Assembly (NCBI GenBank): GCA_046050405.1
Contig: JBJOPY010000219.1
Location: 1-12,461, forward strand
DNA: 12,461 nt
From: JADKCL01 sp046050405
GTDB lineage: Bacteria > Bacteroidota > Bacteroidia > J057 > JADKCL01
Direction: 5' to 3'
Shown: in pieces, positions 1-6,936 of the stretch
Numbering within the stretch: position 1 is the first letter of the stretch
Layout: each line of letters opens with the position of its first letter
Translations under genes and position numbers: made by a program
The notes under the pieces: model-generated
Seen by the model: only the letters and a program-made list of their open reading frames with translations
Databases searched by the model: none
What the model was told of the DNA's origin: nothing

Positions 1-414
1 ATGGATGATGTAGTCCCTTCCGATTTGAAGGGGTTTGCCGTCGATGGTGAGGGACTGCTCTCCTTCCACCAGATTGAGGGAGAACCTTACCGGCTGGAAA
101 TAGGGTTGGGATGGATCGGCGGGCGAAGGAACCGGAAGGAGGCCGAAGCTCTCAAAATGTGCGGCGATGTAGTCGGCGGCGATTTTATGTCCATCATTCT
201 GGTATCCCCGGCCGTGCATGGAGGGAGAGGCGAGGTCTTGGGCGAAGATTCTGGCCCTTGTCAATACGGTGTCCTGGGCGGTGAGGCGAAGACCCATGAG
301 CAGCACCAGAAGCATCAGACGCGTTTTCTGCAGCGAGAAACGGTACGTGACAGGTACGCGGAACCCAGGATTCCCTCTCTTTTTGTAGGATTCGACCACC
401 ATTGGGTTTGCCAT
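1..414 (-). CDS. Secreted M28-family peptidase, N-terminal part (runs off left edge)
   Basis: Reading the minus strand gives an open frame to the window edge with no stop. It encodes a basic N-region, a hydrophobic stretch (MLLVLLLMGLRLTAQD) that looks like a signal peptide, then LASPSMHGRGYQNDG, AADYIAAHFESFGL and YFQPVRFSLNLVEG. This order (cleavage-prone start, small/acid-HGRG, NDG..KAADYIA..F...GL, then YFQP) is the N-terminal signature of Bacteroidota M28 zinc aminopeptidase-like proteins, which are usually exported. The metal-binding catalytic domain lies outside the window, so activity cannot be judged. The start is uncertain. ATG at 414 or 402 gives a long N-region of about 45 residues before the predicted cleavage; ATG at 315 gives a very short signal lacking basic residues; ATG at 495 and 531 are also in frame. 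It is divergent from the acyl-CoA ligase. Confidence 0.8.
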   Translation of the reverse strand, partial: MANPMVVESYKKRGNPGFRVPVTYRFSLQKTRLMLLVLLMGLRLTAQDTVLTRARIFAQDLASPSMHGRGYQNDGHKIAADYIAAHFESFGLLPVPSPADPSQPYFQPVRFSLNLVEGEQSLTIDGKPLQIGRDYIIH

Positions 415-451
415 GCGCGGCAAATCTTTTACCCGAGCGTTCTCAGGTTCC

Positions 452-479
452 CAAATTCTAATCTTTCTTGAAAGACCAA
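452..479 (-). promoter_or_regulatory. Possible Bacteroidota-type promoter for the M28 gene
   Basis: On the minus strand a TTG (479-477) is followed after 16 bases by TAGAATTTG (460-452), resembling the TTTG / TAnnTTTG consensus of Bacteroidota primary sigma factors with one extra base. It would start transcription shortly upstream of the ATG codons at 414 and 402. Weak match, by eye only. Confidence 0.25.
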
Positions 480-505
480 CCCTGACATACAGCATGATGC
501 AGTTG

Positions 506-542
506 CTTTTTTGGTTAATATTACCAGCCATCGGCAAAAAAG
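506..542. repeat. Perfect 8-bp inverted repeat enclosing a near-palindrome, candidate operator
   Basis: CTTTTTTG at 506-513 and CAAAAAAG at 535-542 are exact inverted copies separated by 21 bases. Inside, GGTTAATATTACC (513-525) is a palindrome apart from one extra T. The pair sits in the AT-rich strip between the divergent M28 and acyl-CoA ligase genes, where a regulator or both promoters would act. An A/T-only stem with a 21-base loop is a poor terminator. The regulatory role is inferred from position and symmetry only. Confidence 0.35.
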
Positions 543-567
543 TAAAAAAAATCAAATCCTATAGACA

Positions 568-2355
568 ATGGAAGTGAAGAGACTGTTCGATATCTTTCCT
601 TATCAGCAGGAAAAATATCCGCAAAGTGCAGCCCTGGGGGGCAAGGCAAATGGTGTGTGGGAGGTCTATTCCACGGCCCAGGTCATTGAAGTTACCGACA
701 GCATCGCCCTGGGGCTCCTAACCCTGGGGCTGAAAAAGGGTGATGCCATCGCACTGATCTCAGAAAACACCGTCGAATGGGCGTTTGCCGATCATGGGAT
801 ACAAAAGATGGGCGGCATCGTGGTCCCACTCTACCCGACCTCAAATAGAGATGAGTTGGCCTATATCTTGCACCATAGTGAGGCAAAGCTTTGCTTCTGC
901 CAGACGGAGCAACTCTACGAGAAGATCAAGAGCTGCCAGCCGGAGGTGCCCAGCTTGAAACACCTTTACACCTTCCGGGAGGTCAAGAATGCCAAAAATT
1001 ACAAAGAGCTGAAGGAAGCCGTCATGCCGGAAGGTCGCCAAAGGCTGGCGGAAATCCAGGATACGATCAAGCCCGGCGACCTGGCGACGATCATTTATAC
1101 CTCCGGCACGACTGGCAAGCCGAAAGGGGTCATGCTCTCCCACAACAATATCGTTGCGAACATCTTCTCTTCCGTCGAGCGCCTCCCCGTGGGCAAGGGG
1201 GATGTGGCACTGAGTTTCCTGCCCCTGAGCCATATCTTCGAACGAATGATCAACTACATGTACTTCTCGGTGGGAATCTCGACCTACTACGCGGAGAGCA
1301 TGGAAAAGATCGGCGACAACCTGAAGGAGATTCGGCCGATGATGTTCACCGCAGTACCGAGGTTGCTCGAGAAAGTCTATGACCGCGTGATGGCTGGCGG
1401 CCTCGCCAACAAAGGTTTCAAGCGCAAGCTGTTCATCTGGGCAACCAAGCTATCCGAGCGGTGGGAGCCCGATGGCGCAGGCGGATTCTTCTACCGCGTT
1501 CAAATGAAGATCGCGGACAAGCTGGTGTTTTCCAAGATTCGGAAGAAGGCTGGCCTGGACCGTGTGCATTCCGTGGCTTCAGGATCTGCCGCCTTGCAAG
1601 TGCGCCTTGCCCACTTTTACAATGGAATCGGGGTGCCGCTGACCGAGGGCTACGGCTTGACGGAGACGTCTCCCGTGATCTCAGTCGGAGGATTTGGCCG
1701 TGGGGAAATGAAGATCGGCTTTGTGGGAACCGTGATCAATGGGGGAACCATCAAGATCGCCGAGGACGGAGAGATTCTCTACAAGGGGCCGAATGTGATG
1801 CTGGGGTATTACAAGCAACCAGAGTTGACCGCAGAGGCGATCGATGCGGACGGATGGTTCCATACGGGCGATATCGGGGTCATGGACGCCAGCGGCTTCC
1901 TGAAGATCACGGACCGCAAGAAGGAAATGTGGAAGACCAGCGGCGGGAAGTACATCGCTCCCCAGGTCCTGGAAAACAACCTCAAGGAATCTCCATTCAT
2001 CGAGCAGGCCGTGGTCGTGGGAGAGGGCAAGAATTTCCCCGGTGCGCTGATCGTTCCCAATTTCGAGCACCTATACGCTTGGATGAAGAAGGAAGGCATC
2101 GGTTTCACGAGGGACATGCCGGCGGCTGTGGTGAGCATGGACAAGGTCAAGGCCAAGATCGCCAGTGAGGTGGAGGCCATCAATCAAAGGTTTGGGAAAT
2201 GGGAAATGGTTAGGCGGGTTGAGCTGCTGCCGACGGAGCTGAGCATCGCCGGCGGGGAGCTGACACCGAAGCTGTCCTTCAGGCGCAAGTTCATTTATCA
2301 GAAATATTCCGCTGAGATTGACAAGATCTACGAAGGGGAAAAGAGCGCTGAGTGA
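568..2355 (+). CDS. Long-chain fatty acid--CoA ligase (AMP-forming, FAA1/FadD15-like)
   Basis: Activates long-chain fatty acids to acyl-CoA through an acyl-adenylate, feeding beta-oxidation or lipid synthesis; cytoplasmic or membrane-associated. The 595 residues cover the full ANL-superfamily length. Visible motifs are the phosphate-binding loop YTSGTTGKPKG (177-187), GYGLTET (361-367), the adenosine-binding FHTGD ending at Asp435, the hinge TDRKKE (Asp449-Arg450-Lys451), and SGGKYIAPQVLE with Lys461 as the expected catalytic lysine. The N-terminus (MEVKRLFDIFPYQQEKYP) is typical of the Bacteroidota form. The ATG at 568 follows an A-rich stretch (540-567) with no Shine-Dalgarno, as is common in this phylum. 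It stands alone, divergent from the M28 gene. Chain-length preference cannot be read from the sequence; ligases for aryl or other acids are less likely because the whole protein follows the long-chain layout. Confidence 0.93.
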   Translation: MEVKRLFDIFPYQQEKYPQSAALGGKANGVWEVYSTAQVIEVTDSIALGLLTLGLKKGDAIALISENTVEWAFADHGIQKMGGIVVPLYPTSNRDELAYILHHSEAKLCFCQTEQLYEKIKSCQPEVPSLKHLYTFREVKNAKNYKELKEAVMPEGRQRLAEIQDTIKPGDLATIIYTSGTTGKPKGVMLSHNNIVANIFSSVERLPVGKGDVALSFLPLSHIFERMINYMYFSVGISTYYAESMEKIGDNLKEIRPMMFTAVPRLLEKVYDRVMAGGLANKGFKRKLFIWATKLSERWEPDGAGGFFYRVQMKIADKLVFSKIRKKAGLDRVHSVASGSAALQVRLAHFYNGIGVPLTEGYGLTETSPVISVGGFGRGEMKIGFVGTVINGGTIKIAEDGEILYKGPNVMLGYYKQPELTAEAIDADGWFHTGDIGVMDASGFLKITDRKKEMWKTSGGKYIAPQVLENNLKESPFIEQAVVVGEGKNFPGALIVPNFEHLYAWMKKEGIGFTRDMPAAVVSMDKVKAKIASEVEAINQRFGKWEMVRRVELLPTELSIAGGELTPKLSFRRKFIYQKYSAEIDKIYEGEKSAE

Positions 2356-2634
2356 CGGACGGACCGGGCTGCCGGGTCGTTCGGGTAGTTTCTTCGATGG
2401 GCAGCCTGCACATTTACCCTCCATGCTGAAAGTCGCCGGGGGACAGGCAATCCGTACGTTTTCCCGCTCGCGGAATCCGATCGCCCGAAGGACCGTGTGA
2501 AGATGGCGCATCCGCCTCCGGCCCACAGGAACCCGGGCACGTTGGGATGGATCCGGGGCTTGCTGGCATCCTTTGATTTTCCACATGAAATACGGTGATT
2601 TGCGGCATCTTCGCCCTCTCATCGCGAAGGAGAC
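2356..2634 (+). other. GC-rich leader between acyl-CoA ligase and speDE
   Basis: These 279 bases carry no convincing gene. A weak GC-rich hairpin (about 2362-2377) may end the upstream transcript, but no U-run follows. A 31-codon frame (2503-2598, ATG to TGA) has only a poor start context. A loose promoter match, TTTG (about 2572-2575) followed by TGATTTG about 20 bases later, lies near 2572-2602. The segment ends with the hairpin and Shine-Dalgarno described separately. I recognise no known riboswitch class in it. Confidence 0.4.
2609..2632 (+). promoter_or_regulatory. Hairpin overlapping the speDE ribosome-binding site
   Basis: CTTCGC (2609-2614) and GCGAAG (2624-2629) form a perfect 6-bp stem with a 9-base loop. 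The Shine-Dalgarno AAGGAG (2627-2632) begins inside the 3' arm, two bases before the ATG at 2635. If it folds, the hairpin would hide part of the ribosome-binding site and could tune translation of the polyamine genes. The pairing is seen directly; the regulation is inferred. Confidence 0.4.
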
Positions 2635-3930
2635 ATGAATTCACTTGGCAGGCACCTTCTGGTGGAGTACTACGAATGCAATCCCGGCATCCTCAACGAT
2701 GTGATGGGCATCGAAAACAGCATGGTGGGTGCTGCAAAGTTTGCCGAGGCCACGGTGATCAATTCCACCTTTCACCATTTCTCCCCTTTCGGCGTTTCGG
2801 GAGTGGTCGTGATCCAGGAAAGCCACCTGGCCATCCATACTTGGCCGGAATATGGCTACGCTGCAGTGGACATTTTCACCTGTGGCGATGCGGTGGATCC
2901 ATGGATTTGCTACAGGTACCTCAAGGATGCGTTCGAGGCGGCGTATGCCTCCGCGATGGAAATGCTGCGTGGCCAGGAAGGACTGCTGCACAGGATCGGC
3001 TTAGAAAGGAGCAGCCCCGCCGCTGGCCGGGACGCGCCGTCCTCGGTCATGAACGTCCGCAACGTTTGGTTTACGGAGCGCAATGAAACCGCAGCCTTCT
3101 CCTTGCGCCATAAAGGCGACCGCCTCTTCGCAGGCCAAAGTGATTTCCAGAAGGTCGAGATTTATGACACCTACGCCTTTGGCCGCCTGTTGACCCTGGA
3201 TGGCATGGTGGTGACCACTGAGAAGGACGAGTACGTCTATCATGAAATGATCTCCCATGTGGCGATGCAGGTGCATCCCCATCCGAGACGGGTGCTGATC
3301 ATCGGCGGCGGGGATGGCGGCGTGGCCCGCGAGATTCTGCGCTATGAAAGCGTGGAGGAGGTCGTGATGGTCGAGATCGATGGCATGGTAATCGATGCCG
3401 CCAGGGAATTCCTGCCGGAGATCGCCTCCGCGTTTGGAAATCCAAGGCTGACGCTGCACATCGAAGACGGGGTCCAATACGTCCGCGATTGTCCTGATGG
3501 CGCCTTCGACGTGGCGATCATCGACTCGACGGATCCCGTCGGACCCGCCGAGGGCTTGTTTACCGGCCATTTCTATCGCGGTGTGCACCGCATCCTCGGT
3601 TCCTCCGGGATCATGGTGACCCAGAGCGAAAGCCCCAGCTTCAACCCATTGGTTTTCAGGGAGATCTTCGATCGCCACCGCAGCATCTACGGCCAGGACC
3701 GGGTGGCTTGCTACCTCGCCTATATCGCGACCTACCCGAGCGGAATGTGGAGCTTCAGCTTCTCCACCAAGGGAGGCATCCATCCCTTGCAGAACCTGGA
3801 TACGGCCAAGTCAGAAGCATTTGCGATGAAACATCAGCTCAAGTATTACAACCCAGAGATCCACCGTGCTGCATTTGCATTGCCCGGTTTCGTGAAGGAA
3901 TTGTTGCACAACCCAGAATTGCATGAATAA
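2635..3930 (+). CDS. speDE: Bifunctional S-adenosylmethionine decarboxylase-spermidine synthase fusion
   Basis: A single 431-residue protein joins two consecutive polyamine enzymes. Residues 1 to about 120 are a complete bacterial-type SpeD: GRHLLVEYYEC, then FHHFSPFGVSGVVVIQESHLAIHTWPEYGYAAVDIFTCG in outline (about 46-84). The autocleavage pair Glu62-Ser63, His68 and Cys83 fall at the same positions as in the Thermotoga maritima enzyme; Ser63 would become the pyruvoyl group. After a low-complexity linker (about 121-145) comes a full SpeE: EYVYHEM (199-205), the decarboxy-SAM-binding GGGDGG (224-229) and the active-site DSTDP (297-301). SpeD makes decarboxylated SAM; SpeE uses it with putrescine to give spermidine. 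After autocleavage, SpeE should remain attached to the alpha chain. The ATG at 2635 has AAGGAG just upstream. The stop overlaps the next gene, an agmatinase homologue. Exact triamine product and diamine preference are inferred. Confidence 0.93.
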   Translation: MNSLGRHLLVEYYECNPGILNDVMGIENSMVGAAKFAEATVINSTFHHFSPFGVSGVVVIQESHLAIHTWPEYGYAAVDIFTCGDAVDPWICYRYLKDAFEAAYASAMEMLRGQEGLLHRIGLERSSPAAGRDAPSSVMNVRNVWFTERNETAAFSLRHKGDRLFAGQSDFQKVEIYDTYAFGRLLTLDGMVVTTEKDEYVYHEMISHVAMQVHPHPRRVLIIGGGDGGVAREILRYESVEEVVMVEIDGMVIDAAREFLPEIASAFGNPRLTLHIEDGVQYVRDCPDGAFDVAIIDSTDPVGPAEGLFTGHFYRGVHRILGSSGIMVTQSESPSFNPLVFREIFDRHRSIYGQDRVACYLAYIATYPSGMWSFSFSTKGGIHPLQNLDTAKSEAFAMKHQLKYYNPEIHRAAFALPGFVKELLHNPELHE

Positions 3931-4990
3931 AAAGGACAAGATCGCTGCCTTCGACCCCAACAGGGCGGGCGAAACCTCGGGAAAACTATTCGGATTGCCG
4001 TTTACGGCGGAGGAGGCAGACATCGTCGTGCTTCCTGTGCCATGGGATGTCACCGTCTCTTACGGGGAAGGCACTGCGGACGGGCCCGCCGCAGTGCTGG
4101 AAGCCTCCCCTCAGGTTGACCTCTACGACGAGGACTTGGGCAGTATCTGGAAGCATGGCATTGGGATGCTGCCCATCCCTGAGAGTTTGCGAATGAAAAG
4201 CAGACGTGCCCGGGAGATGGCCGTAAGGATCATCCGGATGTATGAAGCGGGTGAGAATCCGGCAGAAAACCCCAGCATGGCGCAGATCCTGTCCGAGGTC
4301 AACGCCGCTTGCGCCGAGATGAACGATTGGGTGGAACATGCCGCGTCATCCATCCTGGGACAAGGGAAGAAAGTGGCATTGCTGGGCGGGGACCACAGTA
4401 CGCCTCTAGGCCTGCTGCGCGCCTTGGCCACCCAGCACGGGAGCTTCGGGATCCTGCAAATCGATGCCCACATGGACCTGCGCCAGGCATACGAAGGGTT
4501 CACGTATTCGCATGCAAGCATCATGTACAATGCCTTGGATGTTTCGGGCGTCGAAAGGCTGGTGCAGGTGGGGGTCCGGGACATGTGCGAGGAGGAAATC
4601 GAACGGGTGAAGGCATCGGACGGCCGCGTGAGGTCTTTCAGCGACCGTGCATTGAGGCGGGAGGCCTTTTCCGGCAACACTTGGAGGCAGACCTGCGATG
4701 AGATCATCGCTTGCCTGCCCCCGAAAGTCTATTTCAGCTTCGATATCGATGGATTGGAGCCGGGATTGTGCCCGAATACCGGAACCCCTGTCGCAGGAGG
4801 CCTCGGCTATGAGCAGGCCATGTTCCTGCTGGACCAGGTGCGGCTGAGCGGCCGGGAGATCATCGGGGCGGATCTGGTGGAGGTCAACCGAGGAAGCGGC
4901 GGTGGTCAATGGGACGGCAATGTCGGGGCGCGCATCCTGTATCGCATGTGTGGAATGCTGGCATGGAATCCCGCGCAGCGGCCGTCATAG
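3923..4990 (+). CDS. speB: Agmatinase-family ureohydrolase
   Basis: Ureohydrolase-fold manganese (or nickel) enzyme expected to hydrolyse agmatine to putrescine and urea in the cytoplasm. All metal ligands are present: GGDHS (155-159, His158), DAHMD (Asp181, His183, Asp185) and FDIDGLEP (Asp274, Asp276). At 355 residues it is longer than E. coli SpeB (about 306). The extra length lies mostly in the N-terminal third, between the DLYDEDLG region and GGDHS. The ATG at 3923 overlaps the last 8 bases of speDE, so translation is probably coupled, and its putrescine product would be the substrate of the fused SpeE. That context favours agmatinase. Arginase, formiminoglutamase or guanidine hydrolase activities cannot be excluded from motifs alone, because these families share the ligands. 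Confidence 0.82.
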   Translation: MNKKDKIAAFDPNRAGETSGKLFGLPFTAEEADIVVLPVPWDVTVSYGEGTADGPAAVLEASPQVDLYDEDLGSIWKHGIGMLPIPESLRMKSRRAREMAVRIIRMYEAGENPAENPSMAQILSEVNAACAEMNDWVEHAASSILGQGKKVALLGGDHSTPLGLLRALATQHGSFGILQIDAHMDLRQAYEGFTYSHASIMYNALDVSGVERLVQVGVRDMCEEEIERVKASDGRVRSFSDRALRREAFSGNTWRQTCDEIIACLPPKVYFSFDIDGLEPGLCPNTGTPVAGGLGYEQAMFLLDQVRLSGREIIGADLVEVNRGSGGGQWDGNVGARILYRMCGMLAWNPAQRPS

Positions 4991-5078
4991 GCCGGAAATC
5001 CGTTCCCCCCATCCAGTTCAATTTGTTCTGCGGACTGCCGTGGGGACGAAGCCGCCAGCAGTACGAGGGGGCGAAATA

Positions 5079-5111
5079 TTCGGAGAAGCTTCGGAAATCA
5101 TGCTATTTTTA
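5079..5111 (+). promoter_or_regulatory. Possible promoter for the ABC transporter operon
   Basis: TTCG (5079-5082), 21 bases, then TATTTTTA (5104-5111) loosely matches the Bacteroidota TTTG / TAnnTTTG pattern 20 bases upstream of the ATPase start. An 8-bp palindrome GAAGCTTC (5085-5092) and two TTCGGA copies (5079 and 5090) lie in the spacer. Weak, by eye. Confidence 0.28.
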
Positions 5112-5130
5112 GGGCACAATTCAGCGTCCG

Positions 5131-6090
5131 ATGGCCGACCCTATCGTCACCTTTGACCGTGTGTCCAAGAAGTACAAGACCTTCCAGGCATTGAAGAACC
5201 TGTCCTTCACCCTGAATGAAGGCGAAATCTTTGGCTACATCGGCCCCAACGGGGCCGGAAAGACAACCACGCTCAAGCTATTGGTCGGCCTCCTCATGCA
5301 ATTTGAGGGGGCCATCCACATTGGGAGGTTCACCCTGCCCCGGGATCTGATGCAGGTGCATCGGCTGGTGGGCTACCTTCCCCAGGATCCCGAATTCCAA
5401 TCCTGGCGGACGGTTGACCATGCCTTGATGACGCTTGGCAGGCTGAGCGGTGTCTCCGTCCACGATCTCAAGCTGCGGATTCCTGCATTGCTGGAACGGT
5501 TCAACCTGGGGGATGTGCGGTACAAGAAGATCAAGAAGCTCTCGGGGGGCATGAAGCAGAAGGTTGGCTTCGTGCAGGCGATGTTGCACCGCCCCCGGCT
5601 ATTGGTGCTGGACGAGCCGCTGAACGGACTCGACCCTGACAGCCACATCCGGCTACGGGAACAGATCCTGGCGATGAAGGCAGAGGGTACCACCGTGATT
5701 TTTTCCTCCCACATCCTGGACGATGTGCAGAATGTAGCGGATCGCATCGGGATCATCCAGGGGGGGCGAATGCTCCAGGCGGGCACAATGGCCGAATTGG
5801 CGCGGCATTTCGGTGTCAACCGTGAGGTTCACCTTGACTTTTCGAAAGTCCCGGGCGAGACGAGGTTCCTCTCCGGGTTGCGAAGGGTGCGGGATGTCAA
5901 GCAGCGCAGCGACAGCTTTTTCGTCCTGGAAATTGAAAATGGGGCGGAGGTGGATGAGGTGGTGCACGAGGCGGTCACAGCCTCCCTTGGGGCAGGGGGC
6001 CGCATCCGAAGTGTGAGAGAATATGCGCCCACCCTCGATGAATTGTACAAGCGGTTCACGGAACCGCCTGTGGAAGGAGGGATGCCATGA
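5131..6090 (+). CDS. ABC transporter ATP-binding protein (ABC-2 exporter type)
   Basis: Cytoplasmic ATPase that would power the permease encoded next to it. The nucleotide-binding domain is complete: Walker A GPNGAGKTT (38-46), Q-loop Gln85, signature LSGG (137-140), Walker B ending in Asp161-Glu162 (LDEP), and H-loop His194 in SSHILDD. Residues from about 220 to 319 form the variable C-terminal extension often seen in ABC-2 ATPases (DUF4162-like) and end in PTLDELYKRFTE. The ATG at 5131 has no clear Shine-Dalgarno. The last codons overlap the permease start (ATGA), a classic translationally coupled pair. Substrate is unknown: ATPases of this group serve exporters of drugs, lipids, copper-site (NosF-like) or gliding components, and nothing here decides between them. 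Confidence 0.92.
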   Translation: MADPIVTFDRVSKKYKTFQALKNLSFTLNEGEIFGYIGPNGAGKTTTLKLLVGLLMQFEGAIHIGRFTLPRDLMQVHRLVGYLPQDPEFQSWRTVDHALMTLGRLSGVSVHDLKLRIPALLERFNLGDVRYKKIKKLSGGMKQKVGFVQAMLHRPRLLVLDEPLNGLDPDSHIRLREQILAMKAEGTTVIFSSHILDDVQNVADRIGIIQGGRMLQAGTMAELARHFGVNREVHLDFSKVPGETRFLSGLRRVRDVKQRSDSFFVLEIENGAEVDEVVHEAVTASLGAGGRIRSVREYAPTLDELYKRFTEPPVEGGMP

Positions 6091-6836
6091 TGAAGGAGGA
6101 GCAGAAGGGGCATGACTACCCGAAAAACATGACGTGGCTGCTGTTTGTGGACGAGCTGAGGGGTTTCGCGGTGTCTGCGGTCATGATCACCATGTGGGTC
6201 GGGTTGCCGGTGATGGGGCTTGCGATGTACTTCCTGCTTCCCGATGCTATGCCGGTGGATTCATTCGGGCCGGGGAAGTTCTCCATGCCCAGCTCCGCCT
6301 TCCTCTCGGTCAGCATTTCCTCCATCGCAGGCACGCTGGCAGCCGCGATGGTGAGCATAGAGATCGTCAATGAAAAGAACAAGAAGGTTTACGACCTGTT
6401 TCTGATCCGCCCGGTCCACCGCGGCAGTTTCCTGTGGGCAAAGTTTTTCGCGGTGGCTTTTTGCACCTCGGTGGCTGTCCTGCTCGCCATGTTGAGCGGG
6501 CTGCTGCTGGACTGGCTGCGCGGAGTGGCGATCGGGCCCTTGATGCTGGAATCCATCGTCAACTCGACCCTGTCCGCGATCGGTGTCGTGCTGGTCTCCA
6601 CTGCTGCGGGCATCCTGATCGGGATGATCTCCAGGACGGTGCTGCTGGCCGCGATGCTGGTCGTGTTTGTCTTGCAGTACGTGTTTCTGGTTCCCGCCCT
6701 GGGTGCCTTTCTCCCGATTTTCGCGCAGGTGTTCCCAGTCGATTGGATCAAGGTCGTGATCTATGGGATCACCTTGATCCTGTCCGTGGCCCTGATGACA
6801 GCCGCATCCCTGATCTTCAAGCGGATGGAGGCCTGA
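6087..6836 (+). CDS. ABC-2 family transporter permease
   Basis: Inner-membrane partner of the upstream ATPase. The 249 residues show about six hydrophobic segments (roughly 27-50, 70-90, 113-140, 150-175, 177-200 and 217-243). Between the second and third, the cytoplasmic stretch EIVNEKNKKVYDLFLIRPV resembles the coupling region (E.xxxxx..LL..P) of ABC-2 permeases. The ATG at 6087 overlaps the ATPase stop by 4 bases and is preceded by GGAAGGAGG about 6 bases upstream; the adjacent ATG at 6090 is an alternative. With one ATPase and one permease, the active form would be a homodimer of each. The long extracytoplasmic loop after the first helix (about 51-70) contains no recognisable domain. Substrate unknown. 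Confidence 0.85.
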   Translation: MMKEEQKGHDYPKNMTWLLFVDELRGFAVSAVMITMWVGLPVMGLAMYFLLPDAMPVDSFGPGKFSMPSSAFLSVSISSIAGTLAAAMVSIEIVNEKNKKVYDLFLIRPVHRGSFLWAKFFAVAFCTSVAVLLAMLSGLLLDWLRGVAIGPLMLESIVNSTLSAIGVVLVSTAAGILIGMISRTVLLAAMLVVFVLQYVFLVPALGAFLPIFAQVFPVDWIKVVIYGITLILSVALMTAASLIFKRMEA

Positions 6837-6866
6837 TCATGGAAGACCTCTGCGTTATTCCTGAGG

Positions 6867-6895
6867 TTCCTTTTGGGGTGCTTTCCACCCAGGAA
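6867..6895. terminator. Imperfect hairpin between convergent genes
   Basis: GGGTG (6876-6880) and CACCC (6886-6890) pair with a 5-base loop, with outer TTCC/GGAA (6867-6870, 6892-6895) extending it across a bulge. It lies in the 100-base gap between the ABC permease and the convergent acetyltransferase, where both transcripts should end. No U-run follows on either strand, so intrinsic termination is doubtful. Confidence 0.25.
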
Positions 6896-6936
6896 ATCCA
6901 GGGAAAATCCTCCGTGCAGGACCTGGATGGGGAATC

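Noticed and set aside
1..471. Open frame of 156 codons on the plus strand
   Set aside because: Its protein looks like no family, while the complementary strand reads as an M28 peptidase N-terminus with a signal peptide.
2503..2598. 31-codon frame in the speDE leader as a real small gene
   Set aside because: Weak start context and no recognisable peptide; kept only as a low-interest note in the leader finding.
2071..2622. 183-codon minus-strand open frame
   Set aside because: Mostly antisense to the acyl-CoA ligase; composition typical of a shadow in high-GC DNA.
3001..3783. 260-codon minus-strand open frame
   Set aside because: Antisense to the SpeE half of the fusion, which has intact catalytic motifs.
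4991..5130. Possible terminator or RNA between speB and the ABC ATPase
   Set aside because: Only short imperfect stems with no U-run; nothing firm enough to call.
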